Shown: positions 46,835 through 56,526 of the stretch, piece after piece
Position numbering within the stretch: position 1 is the stretch's first letter
How the letters are laid out: each line of letters starts with the position of its first letter
NCBI GenBank assembly: GCA_037200885.1
Contig: JBBCIN010000001.1
Span: 1,054,001 to 1,118,000, forward strand
Reading direction: 5' to 3'
From: PMG-095 sp037200885
Lineage (GTDB): Bacteria; Myxococcota_A; Polyangia; Polyangiales; Polyangiaceae
Length of the DNA stretch: 64,000 nt
Notes under the pieces: model-generated
What the model was told of the DNA's origin: nothing
Database searches by the model: none
Seen by the model: only the letters and a program-made list of their open reading frames with translations
Made by a program: the position numbers and the translations under genes

Positions 46835-47066
46835 GGGTGGGGCTTACTCCTAGGTAAAAAAAGCAGCAGTGTCGAACCGAACACACAGCAAAGGCCGAGC
46901 CAGCGTTCGAAACAAGCCGGTAATCGGGCTCGCGCGGTTTACAACGCGCTTCTCGTGGCATGTTGCGACGCGCGAAGCTTGCATGCGAGGCAAAATGTCG
47001 CTGCCGCCCGCCAAGTCTCGGGGGCGTTTGCAGCAACGCTTGGCTAGAGCTTAGCCTGGTCGCGGT

Positions 47067-49409
47067 ATGTTTGTCCGCCCTCCCGCCGGTCGCGAGATTT
47101 GGCGTCTGTTGTGCCTGGTTTGTTGGTTCGTGGGCTGCTGGTTGGCGCCCCGGTCCGCGCGAGCAGAGACACTACAAGCCGCCGTCGGCAGCAAGGCATT
47201 CACGCTCAGTGACGCGCGCGTCGCTTGCGCGCCGCCCGGTAGCGGTTGGGCAATCGAGCCGTTGTCGCAGGCGCACGCTCTGCGGGCACCGACGACCAAC
47301 GACGCAATCGGTAAGGCCGTCACCCTGCGAGTCGCGCCTTCACTCGCCCTGTGCGCCACGGAGTCGAGCACGCTCGACTTGGTGGCGACTGCTCGTCCGC
47401 CGAGCATCGAGTCGAGCAGCGTGGTGCTTCAGCTAGACCAAGGGAAACTCGAACTTCACGGCAGTCGCTTGGCGGGAGCAGCCATAGCTTGGCGCAGCAA
47501 CACCGCGTCGGGCGTCGATGTGTGCGAAAGCCCGAAGTTGGAAAATGGCGCCGAGCGTTGCGTGTTCGAAGTCGGGCATGGGCTATCGGCGGATCCTGCG
47601 AGCGGCAATCTGTCGTTCATCCCCGCTGGCGGTCGCGCGGGTGCAGACGTGACCAACTACGACGTCCAAGGTGAGCTCGTTCCCCCGAGCAGCTGGGTGC
47701 TGACGCCGGCGCGCGTGGTGTTGTCGAACATCGTGCCGGCGGACGCTTCGATCGATCTCTCGACCGGCCACGGCGAGGTCGAACTGAGCCATCCCGAGGC
47801 CGTCTCCGGCGTGGACTGCGGCGCACAACGCTGCGAGCTCTCAGGTCGCACCCTGCGCGTGCGATCCTTGTCCAGCAATGTCGGCTCGGTAGACGTAAAA
47901 TTTCGGCTCATTTCCGGCGTGGTGCTGAGCAAGGGGGCGGGTTTCGACGCTGCGCCCTCCGTCTCGCTCGCCGTCGTGCACTGTCCAATGTCCGTGCCCT
48001 CGGGGCCGCTCTTGCGAGATACGGACGCAGCCAGTCTCGTTTTGCGCATCGAGGGTCGCTGCGCGCGAGAGGTGCCGCAGCTCAGGTTCCTGATCGGCTC
48101 GGATCCTGCCGACGTGCGGGCGACGCTGGTCGATTCGACCGGAACCGACGTGCTCGTGTACGTGGGCAATACGTCTGCATCCGCGTTGACCGTGACCGCG
48201 GTGCATGAAGACGCGTTGAGCGTTGCGGTTGCGGTTGCGCGGATCGAAACCACCGTGCCGCCGGGTGGCAGCGCATCGCTAGAGATCCCCGGCCACAAGA
48301 ACCTCGGCTTCATTCCCACCAATCGCCCGGCGATCGTGCACCTGCCTCCGCTCGGGCCGCATGGGCATTTGGTCCCGCTGCCCATCCCCGGCGTCTATAC
48401 GGTGCAAAAACAAGGCGCTGGCTACTCGGTGACCGGCGATCCAGACGCTTCGGGTCAGGTCGCGCTGCGTTTTGGTTATCGCGTCGACTCGCTCCCGGGG
48501 GAGTTAGCCGACGCGGACCTGGGTTTGATCACGAGTCCACTGCTCCGCCCGGTTCGCGAAGCCAATCTGCCGGCTCCGATCGGCGGCTCGGCCCTCGGCC
48601 CTCGTCCCATCGTCGAGTTCGTGTGTGGGACGCCCGACAATCCTGCCGAACGCATCATGCCCGGTGTGACCGCGCACCTGCCGTACGAGAGCCGCGACAA
48701 CTGTCGGCTGATTTTTCACCGCGACCGACTACCGCTCAGCTACGGGACGCAGAAGCTCAATCTCGAGATCGACGTCGTCGACTCGGACGGAGGATCCCGT
48801 GCCGAGGGCCGCGTGGCCGAGAGCATCGTCATGCGCCCAGGGGCAGAGCCGATCTACGCCTGGATCAACGGCGTCAAGGCGCCGTTCGATCGCATTTTGG
48901 TGCGGCTATCACACGCCGCAGACGAGGCGCACTACGTGGGCGCGCTGGAGATCCAAACCGGCGCGCCCGAGGTCAAGTGGACCGCGATCATGGGCACGGG
49001 GCGCGCGCGGTTGTACGCGACGACCGCGATCCCGACCGGCCTGTATCGCTTCGGCGACGACGCGCACAGCGGCGTGTTGTCACTCAACTTCGGTATCGTT
49101 TCTCGCCTCACTTGGCTCAGCAAGGAAGGGCATGAAGGCTTTCTCGGGCTCGAAGCGGGCATCATGGCCATCGGTTTGGCCAACGACAAGAGCGCGACGG
49201 GCGAGTCACTCACTCAAATCGGCGCGGTCGCCGGCTTGGGTCTGAGCGTGCCGATCGCCAATCGCTCTACGCCCACGCAGGCATCGATCAACCTGCACGC
49301 TTGGTACGAAGTCGACATCTCGCACCACGGCGAAGACAGTCAGGCCAGTCGCACGTCGATCATCATCGGCCCCAGCATTTCCATCGGCAACATCGGTACG
49401 AACCTATAG
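47067..49409 (+). CDS. large exported surface protein with C-terminal barrel-like region
   Basis: 780 residues. A signal peptide (LCLVCWFVGCWLAPRSARA) opens the protein. The long middle is beta-rich with paired Cys (VACAPPG, ALCATES, DVCESPK, RCVFEVG), suggesting several immunoglobulin-like domains stabilised by disulfides. The last 170 residues look like a beta-barrel (GVLSLNFGIVSRLTWLSKEG, FLGLEAGIMAIGLA, SIIIGPSISIGNIGTNL). I do not recognise the family. It is likely displayed on the outer membrane. Confidence 0.8.
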   Translation: MFVRPPAGREIWRLLCLVCWFVGCWLAPRSARAETLQAAVGSKAFTLSDARVACAPPGSGWAIEPLSQAHALRAPTTNDAIGKAVTLRVAPSLALCATESSTLDLVATARPPSIESSSVVLQLDQGKLELHGSRLAGAAIAWRSNTASGVDVCESPKLENGAERCVFEVGHGLSADPASGNLSFIPAGGRAGADVTNYDVQGELVPPSSWVLTPARVVLSNIVPADASIDLSTGHGEVELSHPEAVSGVDCGAQRCELSGRTLRVRSLSSNVGSVDVKFRLISGVVLSKGAGFDAAPSVSLAVVHCPMSVPSGPLLRDTDAASLVLRIEGRCAREVPQLRFLIGSDPADVRATLVDSTGTDVLVYVGNTSASALTVTAVHEDALSVAVAVARIETTVPPGGSASLEIPGHKNLGFIPTNRPAIVHLPPLGPHGHLVPLPIPGVYTVQKQGAGYSVTGDPDASGQVALRFGYRVDSLPGELADADLGLITSPLLRPVREANLPAPIGGSALGPRPIVEFVCGTPDNPAERIMPGVTAHLPYESRDNCRLIFHRDRLPLSYGTQKLNLEIDVVDSDGGSRAEGRVAESIVMRPGAEPIYAWINGVKAPFDRILVRLSHAADEAHYVGALEIQTGAPEVKWTAIMGTGRARLYATTAIPTGLYRFGDDAHSGVLSLNFGIVSRLTWLSKEGHEGFLGLEAGIMAIGLANDKSATGESLTQIGAVAGLGLSVPIANRSTPTQASINLHAWYEVDISHHGEDSQASRTSIIIGPSISIGNIGTNL

Positions 49410-49462
49410 GCATTCGCGGGCTTGGCGTTGCGCCGGGGTCGGAGGTCCCGTATCTTTACTCG

Positions 49463-49837
49463 ATGCGTTCGAGGTTTCGGGCCGCGGTCGTGACTCTGCT
49501 GTCGCTGCTCGTGGCGATCGCCTGCGTGACCAGCACCGATCAATGCCTGAATCCTCAACCCGACTTGCCCGCGTGCCGAGCCAGCGTTGGTCCGAGTGGC
49601 AGCGGAGGGGCCTCGTCCTCGGCTGCTGCCGGCGCTTTCAGCGGCACCGGAGCGCCCTCGGTCGGAGGTGCGCCTGCGACAGGCGCGAACGACCCGGGCG
49701 TCGGCAATGAGGCCGGCGCGCCCACTGAGGCTGCTGCCGGTAGCGGTGGTGAATTGGGCGGAGCTGGGGGCGACAGCGAGCCTGGTGCTGGTGCTGGTGC
49801 CGGCAGTGACGCGGCCAATCTCGACGACGGACCCTGA
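49463..49837 (+). CDS. small Gly/Ala-rich lipoprotein
   Basis: 124 residues from the ATG at 49463. A signal peptide ends with LVAIAC as the lipobox. Right after it comes DQCLNPQPDLPAC, a motif of NPQP type that recurs at the start of mature myxobacterial lipoproteins. The rest is low-complexity Gly/Ala/Ser/Pro. It is probably an unstructured surface lipoprotein, in line with several others in the window. Confidence 0.7.
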   Translation: MRSRFRAAVVTLLSLLVAIACVTSTDQCLNPQPDLPACRASVGPSGSGGASSSAAAGAFSGTGAPSVGGAPATGANDPGVGNEAGAPTEAAAGSGGELGGAGGDSEPGAGAGAGSDAANLDDGP

Positions 49838-49867
49838 CGTCGTCGTCGAGTAGCGCTAGGCTCGGCC

Positions 49868-50272
49868 ATGGACGACACGCAAGGCGTACTTCGTGACTTT
49901 TCGGTGATCGCGGTGGTCGGCCTGAGTCGGGATCCGTCGAAGGCGGCCCACTCGGTGCCGGCGGGGCTCAAGGCGGCGGGGTTCCGGATCGTACCCGTCA
50001 ATCCGGAAGCAAAGGAGCTGCTCGGCGAACCCGCGTTTGCATCGTTGAGCGAGATCCCATTTCCAATCGAGCTGGTGCTGGTTTTTCGCCCTGCTAGCTT
50101 CGCGCCAGCGATTGCCGAACAGGCGGTGGCGATCGGCGCCAAGGCGCTCTGGTTGCAGCAAGGTATCTATTCTTCAGAAGCTCGCAGCATCGCCAAGCGC
50201 GCGGGGCTGCGCTACGTCGAAGACCGCTGCGCCGGCGTGGAACGTGCGTTGTATGGCATCGTGAGGCGTTAG
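49868..50272 (+). CDS. CoA-binding domain protein
   Basis: 134 residues. The Rossmann-type CoA-binding fold of the succinyl-CoA-synthetase/YccU group is seen as VIAVVGLSRDPSKAAHSVPAGLKAAGFRIVPVNPEA (split), ALWLQQGIYSSEA and the conserved YVEDRCAGVE end. Such stand-alone proteins may bind CoA to regulate other enzymes; no reaction is known. Confidence 0.92.
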   Translation: MDDTQGVLRDFSVIAVVGLSRDPSKAAHSVPAGLKAAGFRIVPVNPEAKELLGEPAFASLSEIPFPIELVLVFRPASFAPAIAEQAVAIGAKALWLQQGIYSSEARSIAKRAGLRYVEDRCAGVERALYGIVRR

Positions 50273-50299
50273 CTCGATCTCGCGTCGGCGTTGGGCGTC

Positions 50300-53200
50300 C
50301 TAAGGATCCGACGACGGTTGGGGCTCGAGTCCGAATTCACGAGTTATTTCGGTCTCCAGTTCTGCCGCGGAGCGCGTGAGGTCGTCCAGGTGCCAAAGGC
50401 GGATCGTGCCGTCGTCGCTGCCGGAGGCCAGTTCGTCGGCGCGCCGGGTAAAGCGCACCGCGCGCACGCTCGCGCTGTGTCCAGGCAGCGTCGCGAGCGC
50501 GGTGCCGGTGAGCGGGTTCCAGACGCGCACGGTCTTGTCTTCGCCAGCGGAGGCCAATTGTGCACCGTTCGCTGAAAAGTCGACGCTCAGCACTTTGCCC
50601 TCGTGGCCGGGCAGCGAAAATAGCCGCTTGTGACTCGGTAGGCTCCACACTCGCACCAGGCGGTCTGCGCTCGCCGATGCCAACTGTGAACCGTCCGGCG
50701 AGATCGCGCTGCCCAAGATCCAATCGCCGTGAGCTTGCCAGGCGACCTCCGCTCGGCCCGTCTTCATGTCGCGCAGAGTGAGCACGCCGGCTTGGTCTCC
50801 GGTTACCAGTGCCCCGGAGCCTGGAACGACGCTCATCGTCTGAATCGGCGAAAGCGTCTCCTGTTCCTCGAGCAGAACGCCAGTATGTACGTCGAAGATA
50901 CGAAGCTTCCGCTCGATGCCGGCCGCGGCGAGGCTTTGCCCATCGAGTGCAAAAGCCAACGCACGTGTTTCTTGGCGCAGTCCTTGGATCACTTGAATCG
51001 GGATTTTTTGGACCAAACCCCAAATGAAAATCTGCGTGCCCGAGCCCGCCAGGGCGAGCCGTTGGCCGTTCGCCGAGACCGCCAGCGCGCGCACTCGATC
51101 CAAGCGTACGGGCAAACGGGTCGCGCAGGTTCCCAAGGGCAGCTGCCAGATACACACGCCGTTTCTGCCGAGGCCCGCGCTCAGCAATTGACCGGGGGCC
51201 ACGCCTAGGCCCAGGGTGAGCACGTTGCCGCGCTCACTCAGCTCATCGGGGCTCGGATCCGCGCCCAAAGACCAGAGGCGTAAGCCGCGGTCTCGGCTGT
51301 ACGAGCCGAGCCGCGTAGCGTCGCCGGAGATGGCGACCAGATCCACCGGCTCATCGTGCGATCGCAGCAATGCCCGACGAGCGCTGCGTAGATCGAGCAC
51401 TCGGAAGCTCTTGTCCTTGCCGCCGAGGGCCATGAATCGACGATCGTCGGACCAAGCCAACGTGGCCATGACGTCGCCCATCACCATCGGTGTTTCGACT
51501 TGGGTCCCGTTCAGGGTATCCCAAAACCGCAGCGTGCGATCGGCGCCGGTGCTCGCCAGGTAGCGGCCTTGTTCGGCCAGGGCCAAGCCGAGCACGGTCC
51601 CCGTGTGCCCGGGGAGCCGACGCTCGCGCTGCGTCGCGCTGTCGTACACCAGCAATGCGCCGAGTTCGCCGCCCACCGCGAGTCGCGAGCCATCTTTGGA
51701 CCAGGCGAGTGCGCTGATCGCTTGCCCGAGCTCGAGACGTCGCACGTTACCGGCGAGTCCCGCTTGCCACACGCTCAGCTGACCATGGGCATTGCCGCAC
51801 GCGACCGCCTGTCCCGCTGCTGCGATTGCCAATGCGGCGGGCTTTTGACCACAGGCTGCAAATTTGAAATCGGCGATCTCCGAGCTCGCCGGGCGGACGC
51901 CGACTCTGCCGTCGGCGAGTGTGATGCCGAGGCTGGTCGCGTCGCTCGCGAAGGAGAGCGAGCTGATTTCGCTGTCTTGTACGAGCTCGAGCGCAAGCTC
52001 GTTCGTCGCCAGGCGCCAGAGCTTCAGACTGTGGCCCGTTGCGCAGGCAAACAGATCGGCGGCGAAGGACAACGCGCTGCGCGTGCAGCCCTTGGTTTCG
52101 GCCCAGGTCGCGTTCAGCTTGGGGCGCATCATGCTGCGCGCTGCAATCACCACGCCGCGCGCGTCGGCGCGCTCTTCTTGAGCCAGCGCCCGTGCCGCGA
52201 GTAATTCCGCATCGACGCTGTCGCCCTCCTGCAGTGCCTGCTCGGCGCGTTCGAGCAGCACTTCGCCCAAGCTGTGCCGGGCGTGCGCAGCGCTGCGCTT
52301 CGCGGAGAGCTCATTTCCCAGAGCCCGGCGCTCGGCGAGGAGCGCGCGATCGCGAGCAGCCAGCACGCGGCGAGAAGCCGTGAAGCCCAACACGAGCACG
52401 ACCAACAAGGCCAGCGCGGAGACCGTGACCGCCGAACGGTGCCGCGCCACGAAGCGCTTCACTAAGTCGACCGATGAATATTCGTAGGCGGCGACCCGCG
52501 TGCCAGCCTGGTACGCCTGCACGTCACGGGCGAGCTCCCGCGCGGACGGATAGCGATCGAGCTTGTTCGGCCGCAGCGCGCGTTCCACGACGGCGGCGAG
52601 CTCGGGCGGAATTCCGGCATCGATCGCTCGCAGTGGCAGATACTTGCCCGCGTTCACCAGGCTGACGATCTCGGGCAGCGTTTTGCCGGAAAATGGCGAA
52701 CGCCCGCTGAGGATCATATATAGGACGACCCCCAGCGACCAGACGTCCGAGCGTTGGTCGACCTCAGCGATGCGGCCAGAGAGCTGCTCGGGACTCATGT
52801 ACAGGGGCGTGCCGCACAGGCTACCCTCGAGGGTCAGGCTCAGATCGCCCAGCTCGAGCCGCGGCGCCGATTCATTCGTTCGTTCTCCCGGATCATCGCA
52901 CAGCTTGGCCATGCCCCAGTCGAGCACTACCGTCTCGCCAAACTCGCCGATCATCACGTTGTCCGGCTTGATGTCGCGGTGCACGATGCCGCGGCTGTGC
53001 GCGTACGCGATTGCCTGGCACAGGCCAGAGAAATGATTGACCAGCGCCAGACGTTCGCTGCGCCCGCTACATTCACCAATTGCTTGCGCCAAGGTCCGAC
53101 CCGGCACGACGCGCATCGTGTAGTAGAGCGTGCCGTCCGTGCGCTGACCGAGCTCGTACACCGGAACGATGTTGGGGTGCTCGAGCGCGCCAGTGACGCG

Positions 53201-53578
53201 CGCCTCACGCAAGAAGCGCGTCAGAGTCTGCAAGGCGCCTGGATTGCCGGCGCCCCCCTCCGCGTCGCTCACGTCCTGGAGCAGCTCCTTGATCGCCACC
53301 TGCCGACCCAGGTGCAGATCCTGCGCCTTGTACACGCGCCCAATCGCGCCGCGTCCGAGCTCAGCCCCAGCCTGCGTGCTGTATCGCCCCGGCGCTTCAT
53401 CAGTGACGCCCGCGGTGTAAGCGCGAAAGTAGATCCGCGCTCCCGAATCCAGCGCGCGGCCGTCGCCCTGGCGGCCAGGCCCCTCCGAAACCCGCACATC
53501 GACCGTCCGATCGTCCTCGAACGCCGCCCGCAACGAGTTCCGATCCCGCGCAACCGAGTTGTCCCCAGGCGTAGGCAT
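50300..53578 (-). CDS. Ser/Thr protein kinase with transmembrane segment and WD40 repeats
   Basis: 1092 residues from the ATG at 53578. The kinase domain (about 72-355) has Gly loop GRGAIGRVY, ATP Lys K97, catalytic H200-R-D202-I-K-P-D-N and D220-W-G (DWG in place of DFG, common in kinases of this kind). A membrane segment at about 383-402 is followed by a coiled helix and then about a dozen WD40-like repeats (VRVWNPLTGT, LRFWDTLNG, IRLWHLDDLT) that form two propellers. A kinase on one side and a propeller on the other suggests ligand-gated signalling across the inner membrane. Partners are unknown. Confidence 0.93.
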   Translation of the reverse strand: MPTPGDNSVARDRNSLRAAFEDDRTVDVRVSEGPGRQGDGRALDSGARIYFRAYTAGVTDEAPGRYSTQAGAELGRGAIGRVYKAQDLHLGRQVAIKELLQDVSDAEGGAGNPGALQTLTRFLREARVTGALEHPNIVPVYELGQRTDGTLYYTMRVVPGRTLAQAIGECSGRSERLALVNHFSGLCQAIAYAHSRGIVHRDIKPDNVMIGEFGETVVLDWGMAKLCDDPGERTNESAPRLELGDLSLTLEGSLCGTPLYMSPEQLSGRIAEVDQRSDVWSLGVVLYMILSGRSPFSGKTLPEIVSLVNAGKYLPLRAIDAGIPPELAAVVERALRPNKLDRYPSARELARDVQAYQAGTRVAAYEYSSVDLVKRFVARHRSAVTVSALALLVVLVLGFTASRRVLAARDRALLAERRALGNELSAKRSAAHARHSLGEVLLERAEQALQEGDSVDAELLAARALAQEERADARGVVIAARSMMRPKLNATWAETKGCTRSALSFAADLFACATGHSLKLWRLATNELALELVQDSEISSLSFASDATSLGITLADGRVGVRPASSEIADFKFAACGQKPAALAIAAAGQAVACGNAHGQLSVWQAGLAGNVRRLELGQAISALAWSKDGSRLAVGGELGALLVYDSATQRERRLPGHTGTVLGLALAEQGRYLASTGADRTLRFWDTLNGTQVETPMVMGDVMATLAWSDDRRFMALGGKDKSFRVLDLRSARRALLRSHDEPVDLVAISGDATRLGSYSRDRGLRLWSLGADPSPDELSERGNVLTLGLGVAPGQLLSAGLGRNGVCIWQLPLGTCATRLPVRLDRVRALAVSANGQRLALAGSGTQIFIWGLVQKIPIQVIQGLRQETRALAFALDGQSLAAAGIERKLRIFDVHTGVLLEEQETLSPIQTMSVVPGSGALVTGDQAGVLTLRDMKTGRAEVAWQAHGDWILGSAISPDGSQLASASADRLVRVWSLPSHKRLFSLPGHEGKVLSVDFSANGAQLASAGEDKTVRVWNPLTGTALATLPGHSASVRAVRFTRRADELASGSDDGTIRLWHLDDLTRSAAELETEITREFGLEPQPSSDP

Positions 53579-53650
53579 CCTGACCCCAAAAACGGCCACC
53601 CCACCCCCCGCTTAACCCCACACATCCGCGCCTATTTCTCCCTCTCTCAA

Positions 53651-53790
53651 CGTGAACGTGAACGATCTCTCCGTCTCCCCCATACCCGTGCCCGTGCCCG
53701 CCCTCTCTCTCTTCTCTCTCTTCTCTCTCTTCTCTCTCTTCTCTCTCTTCTCTCTCTTCTCTCCCTCCTCTCCTCCTCTCCAACCGCAGC
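53651..53790. repeat. polypyrimidine tract with 9-bp tandem repeat and hexamer repeats
   Basis: The hexamer units CGTGAA (53651-53664) and CCCGTG (53685-53700) are followed by six perfect copies of CTCTTCTCT (53709-53762) and more C/T-only sequence. One strand is nearly all pyrimidine for about 90 bp, so it could form triplex (H-) DNA or vary in copy number. It lies between the WD40 kinase and the ABC importer. No gene is supported here; the short Leu/Phe/Ser open frame on the plus strand is an artefact of the repeat. Confidence 0.75.
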
Positions 53791-53886
53791 TACCCAGCGC
53801 CCCCCCGAGCTGCGCTGCAGGATCGCGAGCGCCCACCCCTGAGCGCGTTTCCAGATTGGGGGGCGATCGCGGTCCCGCAGCGCAGC

Positions 53887-54714
53887 TCAGAGGGCGGGAG
53901 GGTTCCCGACGGGATACGTTGGACTGCGGCGGAGCCAGTCGCGGTTGATGTCGGGGATGTCGGCTAGGAGTTGCTTGGTTACTTCACTCGTGGGTGAGCT
54001 GATGACGCGATCGGGGGGGCCTTGTTCGACGATTTCGCCTTGGTGCATGATGAAGATCGAGTCGGAAATGTAGCAAGCGAGACCGATATCGTGGGTGACG
54101 AACACGATCGTCATGTCGAGCTCTTTTTTGAGCTTCATCAGGTAATCGAGGATGCTCGCTCGGCTGCAGGCGTCGACCATGCTGGTCGGTTCGTCGGCGA
54201 TCAGCACCTCGGGGCGCAAGATGAAGATGCGCGCCAGAAGCATGCGCTGCATCTGGCCGCCTGAGAGCTCGAAGGGGTACTTGCCGTCGACCTCCCTGGG
54301 TTTGATGTTCACGGCCAAGAGCGCGGCATCCACACGCGCCTCCATCTCCTCCTTGCTGGGCTTTTGCTCGAACAGCTTGAAGCAGCTCACGAGCTGCGCG
54401 CGGATCGTGAAAAACTGGTTGAAGGCCGAAAACGGATCCTGGAAAACGGCTTGAACCGCGCGAAAGTGACGGCGCGGATCTCGCTCGCTCGCGATCGGTT
54501 GGCCATTGAAGAGCAGGCTGCCCAGGCTCGGTGTTTCGAGCCTGAGTAGCATCTTGGCGAGCACGGTCTTGCCGCAGCCCGACTGCCCCACCACGCTGAT
54601 GATGTCCTTGCTCGGGATGATGAAGTTCACGTTCTTCACGGCTAGGACCCGCTTTTTGCCGTGGCCATAGCTGCGCGAAAGATCCCGAGCTTCGAACTTC
54701 GGCTCACTCGGCAT
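53887..54714 (-). CDS. Opp-type ABC transporter ATP-binding protein (second)
   Basis: 275 residues, OppF/DppF type. Walker A GQSGCGKT near residue 44, Q-loop VFQDPF, signature ELSGGQMQR and Walker B VLIADEPTSMVD, with the H-loop FVTHD. It has the usual OppF C-terminus but lacks the Cys-rich tail seen in some OppD proteins. It overlaps the upstream ATPase gene by 11 bp, the last gene of a five-gene importer. Confidence 0.94.
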   Translation of the reverse strand: MPSEPKFEARDLSRSYGHGKKRVLAVKNVNFIIPSKDIISVVGQSGCGKTVLAKMLLRLETPSLGSLLFNGQPIASERDPRRHFRAVQAVFQDPFSAFNQFFTIRAQLVSCFKLFEQKPSKEEMEARVDAALLAVNIKPREVDGKYPFELSGGQMQRMLLARIFILRPEVLIADEPTSMVDACSRASILDYLMKLKKELDMTIVFVTHDIGLACYISDSIFIMHQGEIVEQGPPDRVISSPTSEVTKQLLADIPDINRDWLRRSPTYPVGNPPAL

Positions 54715-55681
54715 ACTGACACCTCACCTGACGCTCGGAGGCGATCCGGAGCACTTGCTGATTCGTCTTGCAATCCGGCTTCAGCACTGGGCAACGCTCG
54801 GCGAAGCGGCAGCCCTGGATCGGGTAAGCCAGGTTCGGTGGCGCTCCTTCGATCGCCACCGGCTTCTGGCCTCGGTGCCCGGGCTCGGCGCTGAGCATCG
54901 AGCTCATCAGCGCTCGGGTGTAGGGCTGACGGGGGTCGAAAATGATCTGCTCGGTCCGACCCAGCTCCACGAATTCTCCGGCATACATCACGGCAATGTG
55001 GTTCGACACGTGACGCAGCAGCGGTAGCTCGTGGGTGATGAACAACATGCTGCCGATGATGCCTTGGTCCATCAGCTCGAACAAAAGTTTGATCACGGCC
55101 TTTTGCGTCGAGACGTCCAGCGCGGAGGTCGGCTCATCGGCGATCACCACGCGCGGATCGAGCAGGGTGGAGACGGCGATCACGACGCGTTGCTTCATGC
55201 CGGCGGGCAATTGCACCGGATAAGCGTTCAGCACTTCGTCGGCCGGCATGCCGAGCTTTTGGAAACGTCCGCGGAGACGACAGTAGATCTCTTTCTTGTC
55301 CGCCTGCTCGTCGTGACTCCGGATCATGTCGCTCGCCAGGTCCTTCACTTTGCGCGTCGGGTTCAGCGAGTTGAGCGCGCCCTGCGGGATCATCGCGATC
55401 TTTTTGCCCAAAATCTCCCGTCGGTTGGTCTCGATATCCATACCGATGATGCTCTTGCCCTCGATCCGCACGTCACCCCCCGACAGGTGCAAGGGCGGCA
55501 GGTACAGGCCCATGCAGGCGCTGACCAGCGTGGTCTTGCCGCAGCCTGACTCTCCCGCGATGCCCAGGATCTCGCCTGGCGCGAGCGAGAAAGAGACGCC
55601 GTCGACGGCTTGAATTTTTTGGCCGAAACGGGTCATGTAATGCGCCCGCAGATTGTCGACCTCGAAAATCGCGTCGGTCAT
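54704..55681 (-). CDS. Opp-type ABC transporter ATP-binding protein (first)
   Basis: 325 residues from the ATG at 55681, overlapping the permease stop by 1 bp. Walker A GESGCGKTT, Walker B VVIADEPTSALD and H-loop FITHE are normal. The ABC signature reads QLPAGMKQR, where OppD-type proteins have LSGGMxQR; the two substitutions (S to P, G to A) are unusual at positions that contact ATP across the dimer. The C-terminus has the CRFAERCPVLKPDCK iron-sulfur-like Cys cluster typical of Opp/Dpp ATPases. Confidence 0.93.
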   Translation of the reverse strand: MTDAIFEVDNLRAHYMTRFGQKIQAVDGVSFSLAPGEILGIAGESGCGKTTLVSACMGLYLPPLHLSGGDVRIEGKSIIGMDIETNRREILGKKIAMIPQGALNSLNPTRKVKDLASDMIRSHDEQADKKEIYCRLRGRFQKLGMPADEVLNAYPVQLPAGMKQRVVIAVSTLLDPRVVIADEPTSALDVSTQKAVIKLLFELMDQGIIGSMLFITHELPLLRHVSNHIAVMYAGEFVELGRTEQIIFDPRQPYTRALMSSMLSAEPGHRGQKPVAIEGAPPNLAYPIQGCRFAERCPVLKPDCKTNQQVLRIASERQVRCQYAE

Positions 55682-56517
55682 CACTTCCTCAGGCGCGGAT
55701 TGAACACGCCTTCGAGCGACGTGTTGATGACGTACAAGGAAAACACGATCATCGTGATCAACACCATGGCGGGCGCAAAGGCCCACCAAGCGCCATCGGT
55801 CAATGCTTCGTTGGCCTTCGCCTCGTTCAAGATCCTGCCGAGCGAGACCGAATCATATGGTCCGAGCCCGAGCATCGAGAGGCTGGCTTCGACCAGGATG
55901 CCAGTAGCCATCTGCAGGATGAACACCATGAAGACGTAGGACAGCAAGTAAGGCATGATCTGGAAGGTCACGATGCCGAACGTGCCGTAGCCGTTGAGTC
56001 GGGCCAGCGCGACGTGATCGCGGTTACGCAAGCTGGATGCTTGCGCGCGGACGGCGCGCGCGCTCCAAGTCCAAGTCGTGCAGCCGATGATCAGCGCGAT
56101 CAGCGTGAGGCTTCGGCCATTTTCGATGCTGGCGCTCAATAAAATCAGCACTATTAGGCTGGGGATCACCAAAAATAGGTTGGTACAAACGGTCAGCACG
56201 TCGTCGATCAGCCCCCCCTTGTAGCCGCCATACAGGCCGATCAGCGTGCCGACGACGGTGGCCACCGTGCCCGCGAGAAAGCCCACGTACAACGAAGAGC
56301 GCAAGCCTGCGATCAGGAGCGATACCATGTCCAGTCCCATGTGGTCCGTGCCCAGCCAGTGCGCGCTCGAAGGCGGCACGTAGGCCAGGTCGACGCGCGC
56401 GTTCACGTTCACCCGCATCAACAGCGGACCGAGTAAGGCCAAGAGCAGGGTGAACGCGAACAAGCCCGCGCCCAGCACGAAGGAGGGGGACCTGAGCAAA
56501 TTCCTGAAAAGCTTCAT
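55681..56517 (-). CDS. Opp-type ABC transporter permease (OppC-like)
   Basis: 278 residues with six predicted membrane segments. The permease EAA loop lies around RAVRAQASSLRNRDHVALARLNGYG, where it docks with the ATPases. LTLIALIIGCTTWTWSARAVRAQ precedes it. It is encoded 9 bp after the first permease and shares the operon. Confidence 0.93.
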   Translation of the reverse strand: MKLFRNLLRSPSFVLGAGLFAFTLLLALLGPLLMRVNVNARVDLAYVPPSSAHWLGTDHMGLDMVSLLIAGLRSSLYVGFLAGTVATVVGTLIGLYGGYKGGLIDDVLTVCTNLFLVIPSLIVLILLSASIENGRSLTLIALIIGCTTWTWSARAVRAQASSLRNRDHVALARLNGYGTFGIVTFQIMPYLLSYVFMVFILQMATGILVEASLSMLGLGPYDSVSLGRILNEAKANEALTDGAWWAFAPAMVLITMIVFSLYVINTSLEGVFNPRLRK

Positions 56518-56526
56518 CTCACGTGC

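Noticed and set aside
46007..47047. 346-residue open frame on the plus strand
   Set aside because: Opposite the GYF protein and the barrel-like protein, which have clear signals and domains.
52754..53842. 362-residue open frame ending in a Leu/Ser-rich repeat
   Set aside because: Opposite the WD40 kinase and through the pyrimidine repeat; shadow frame.
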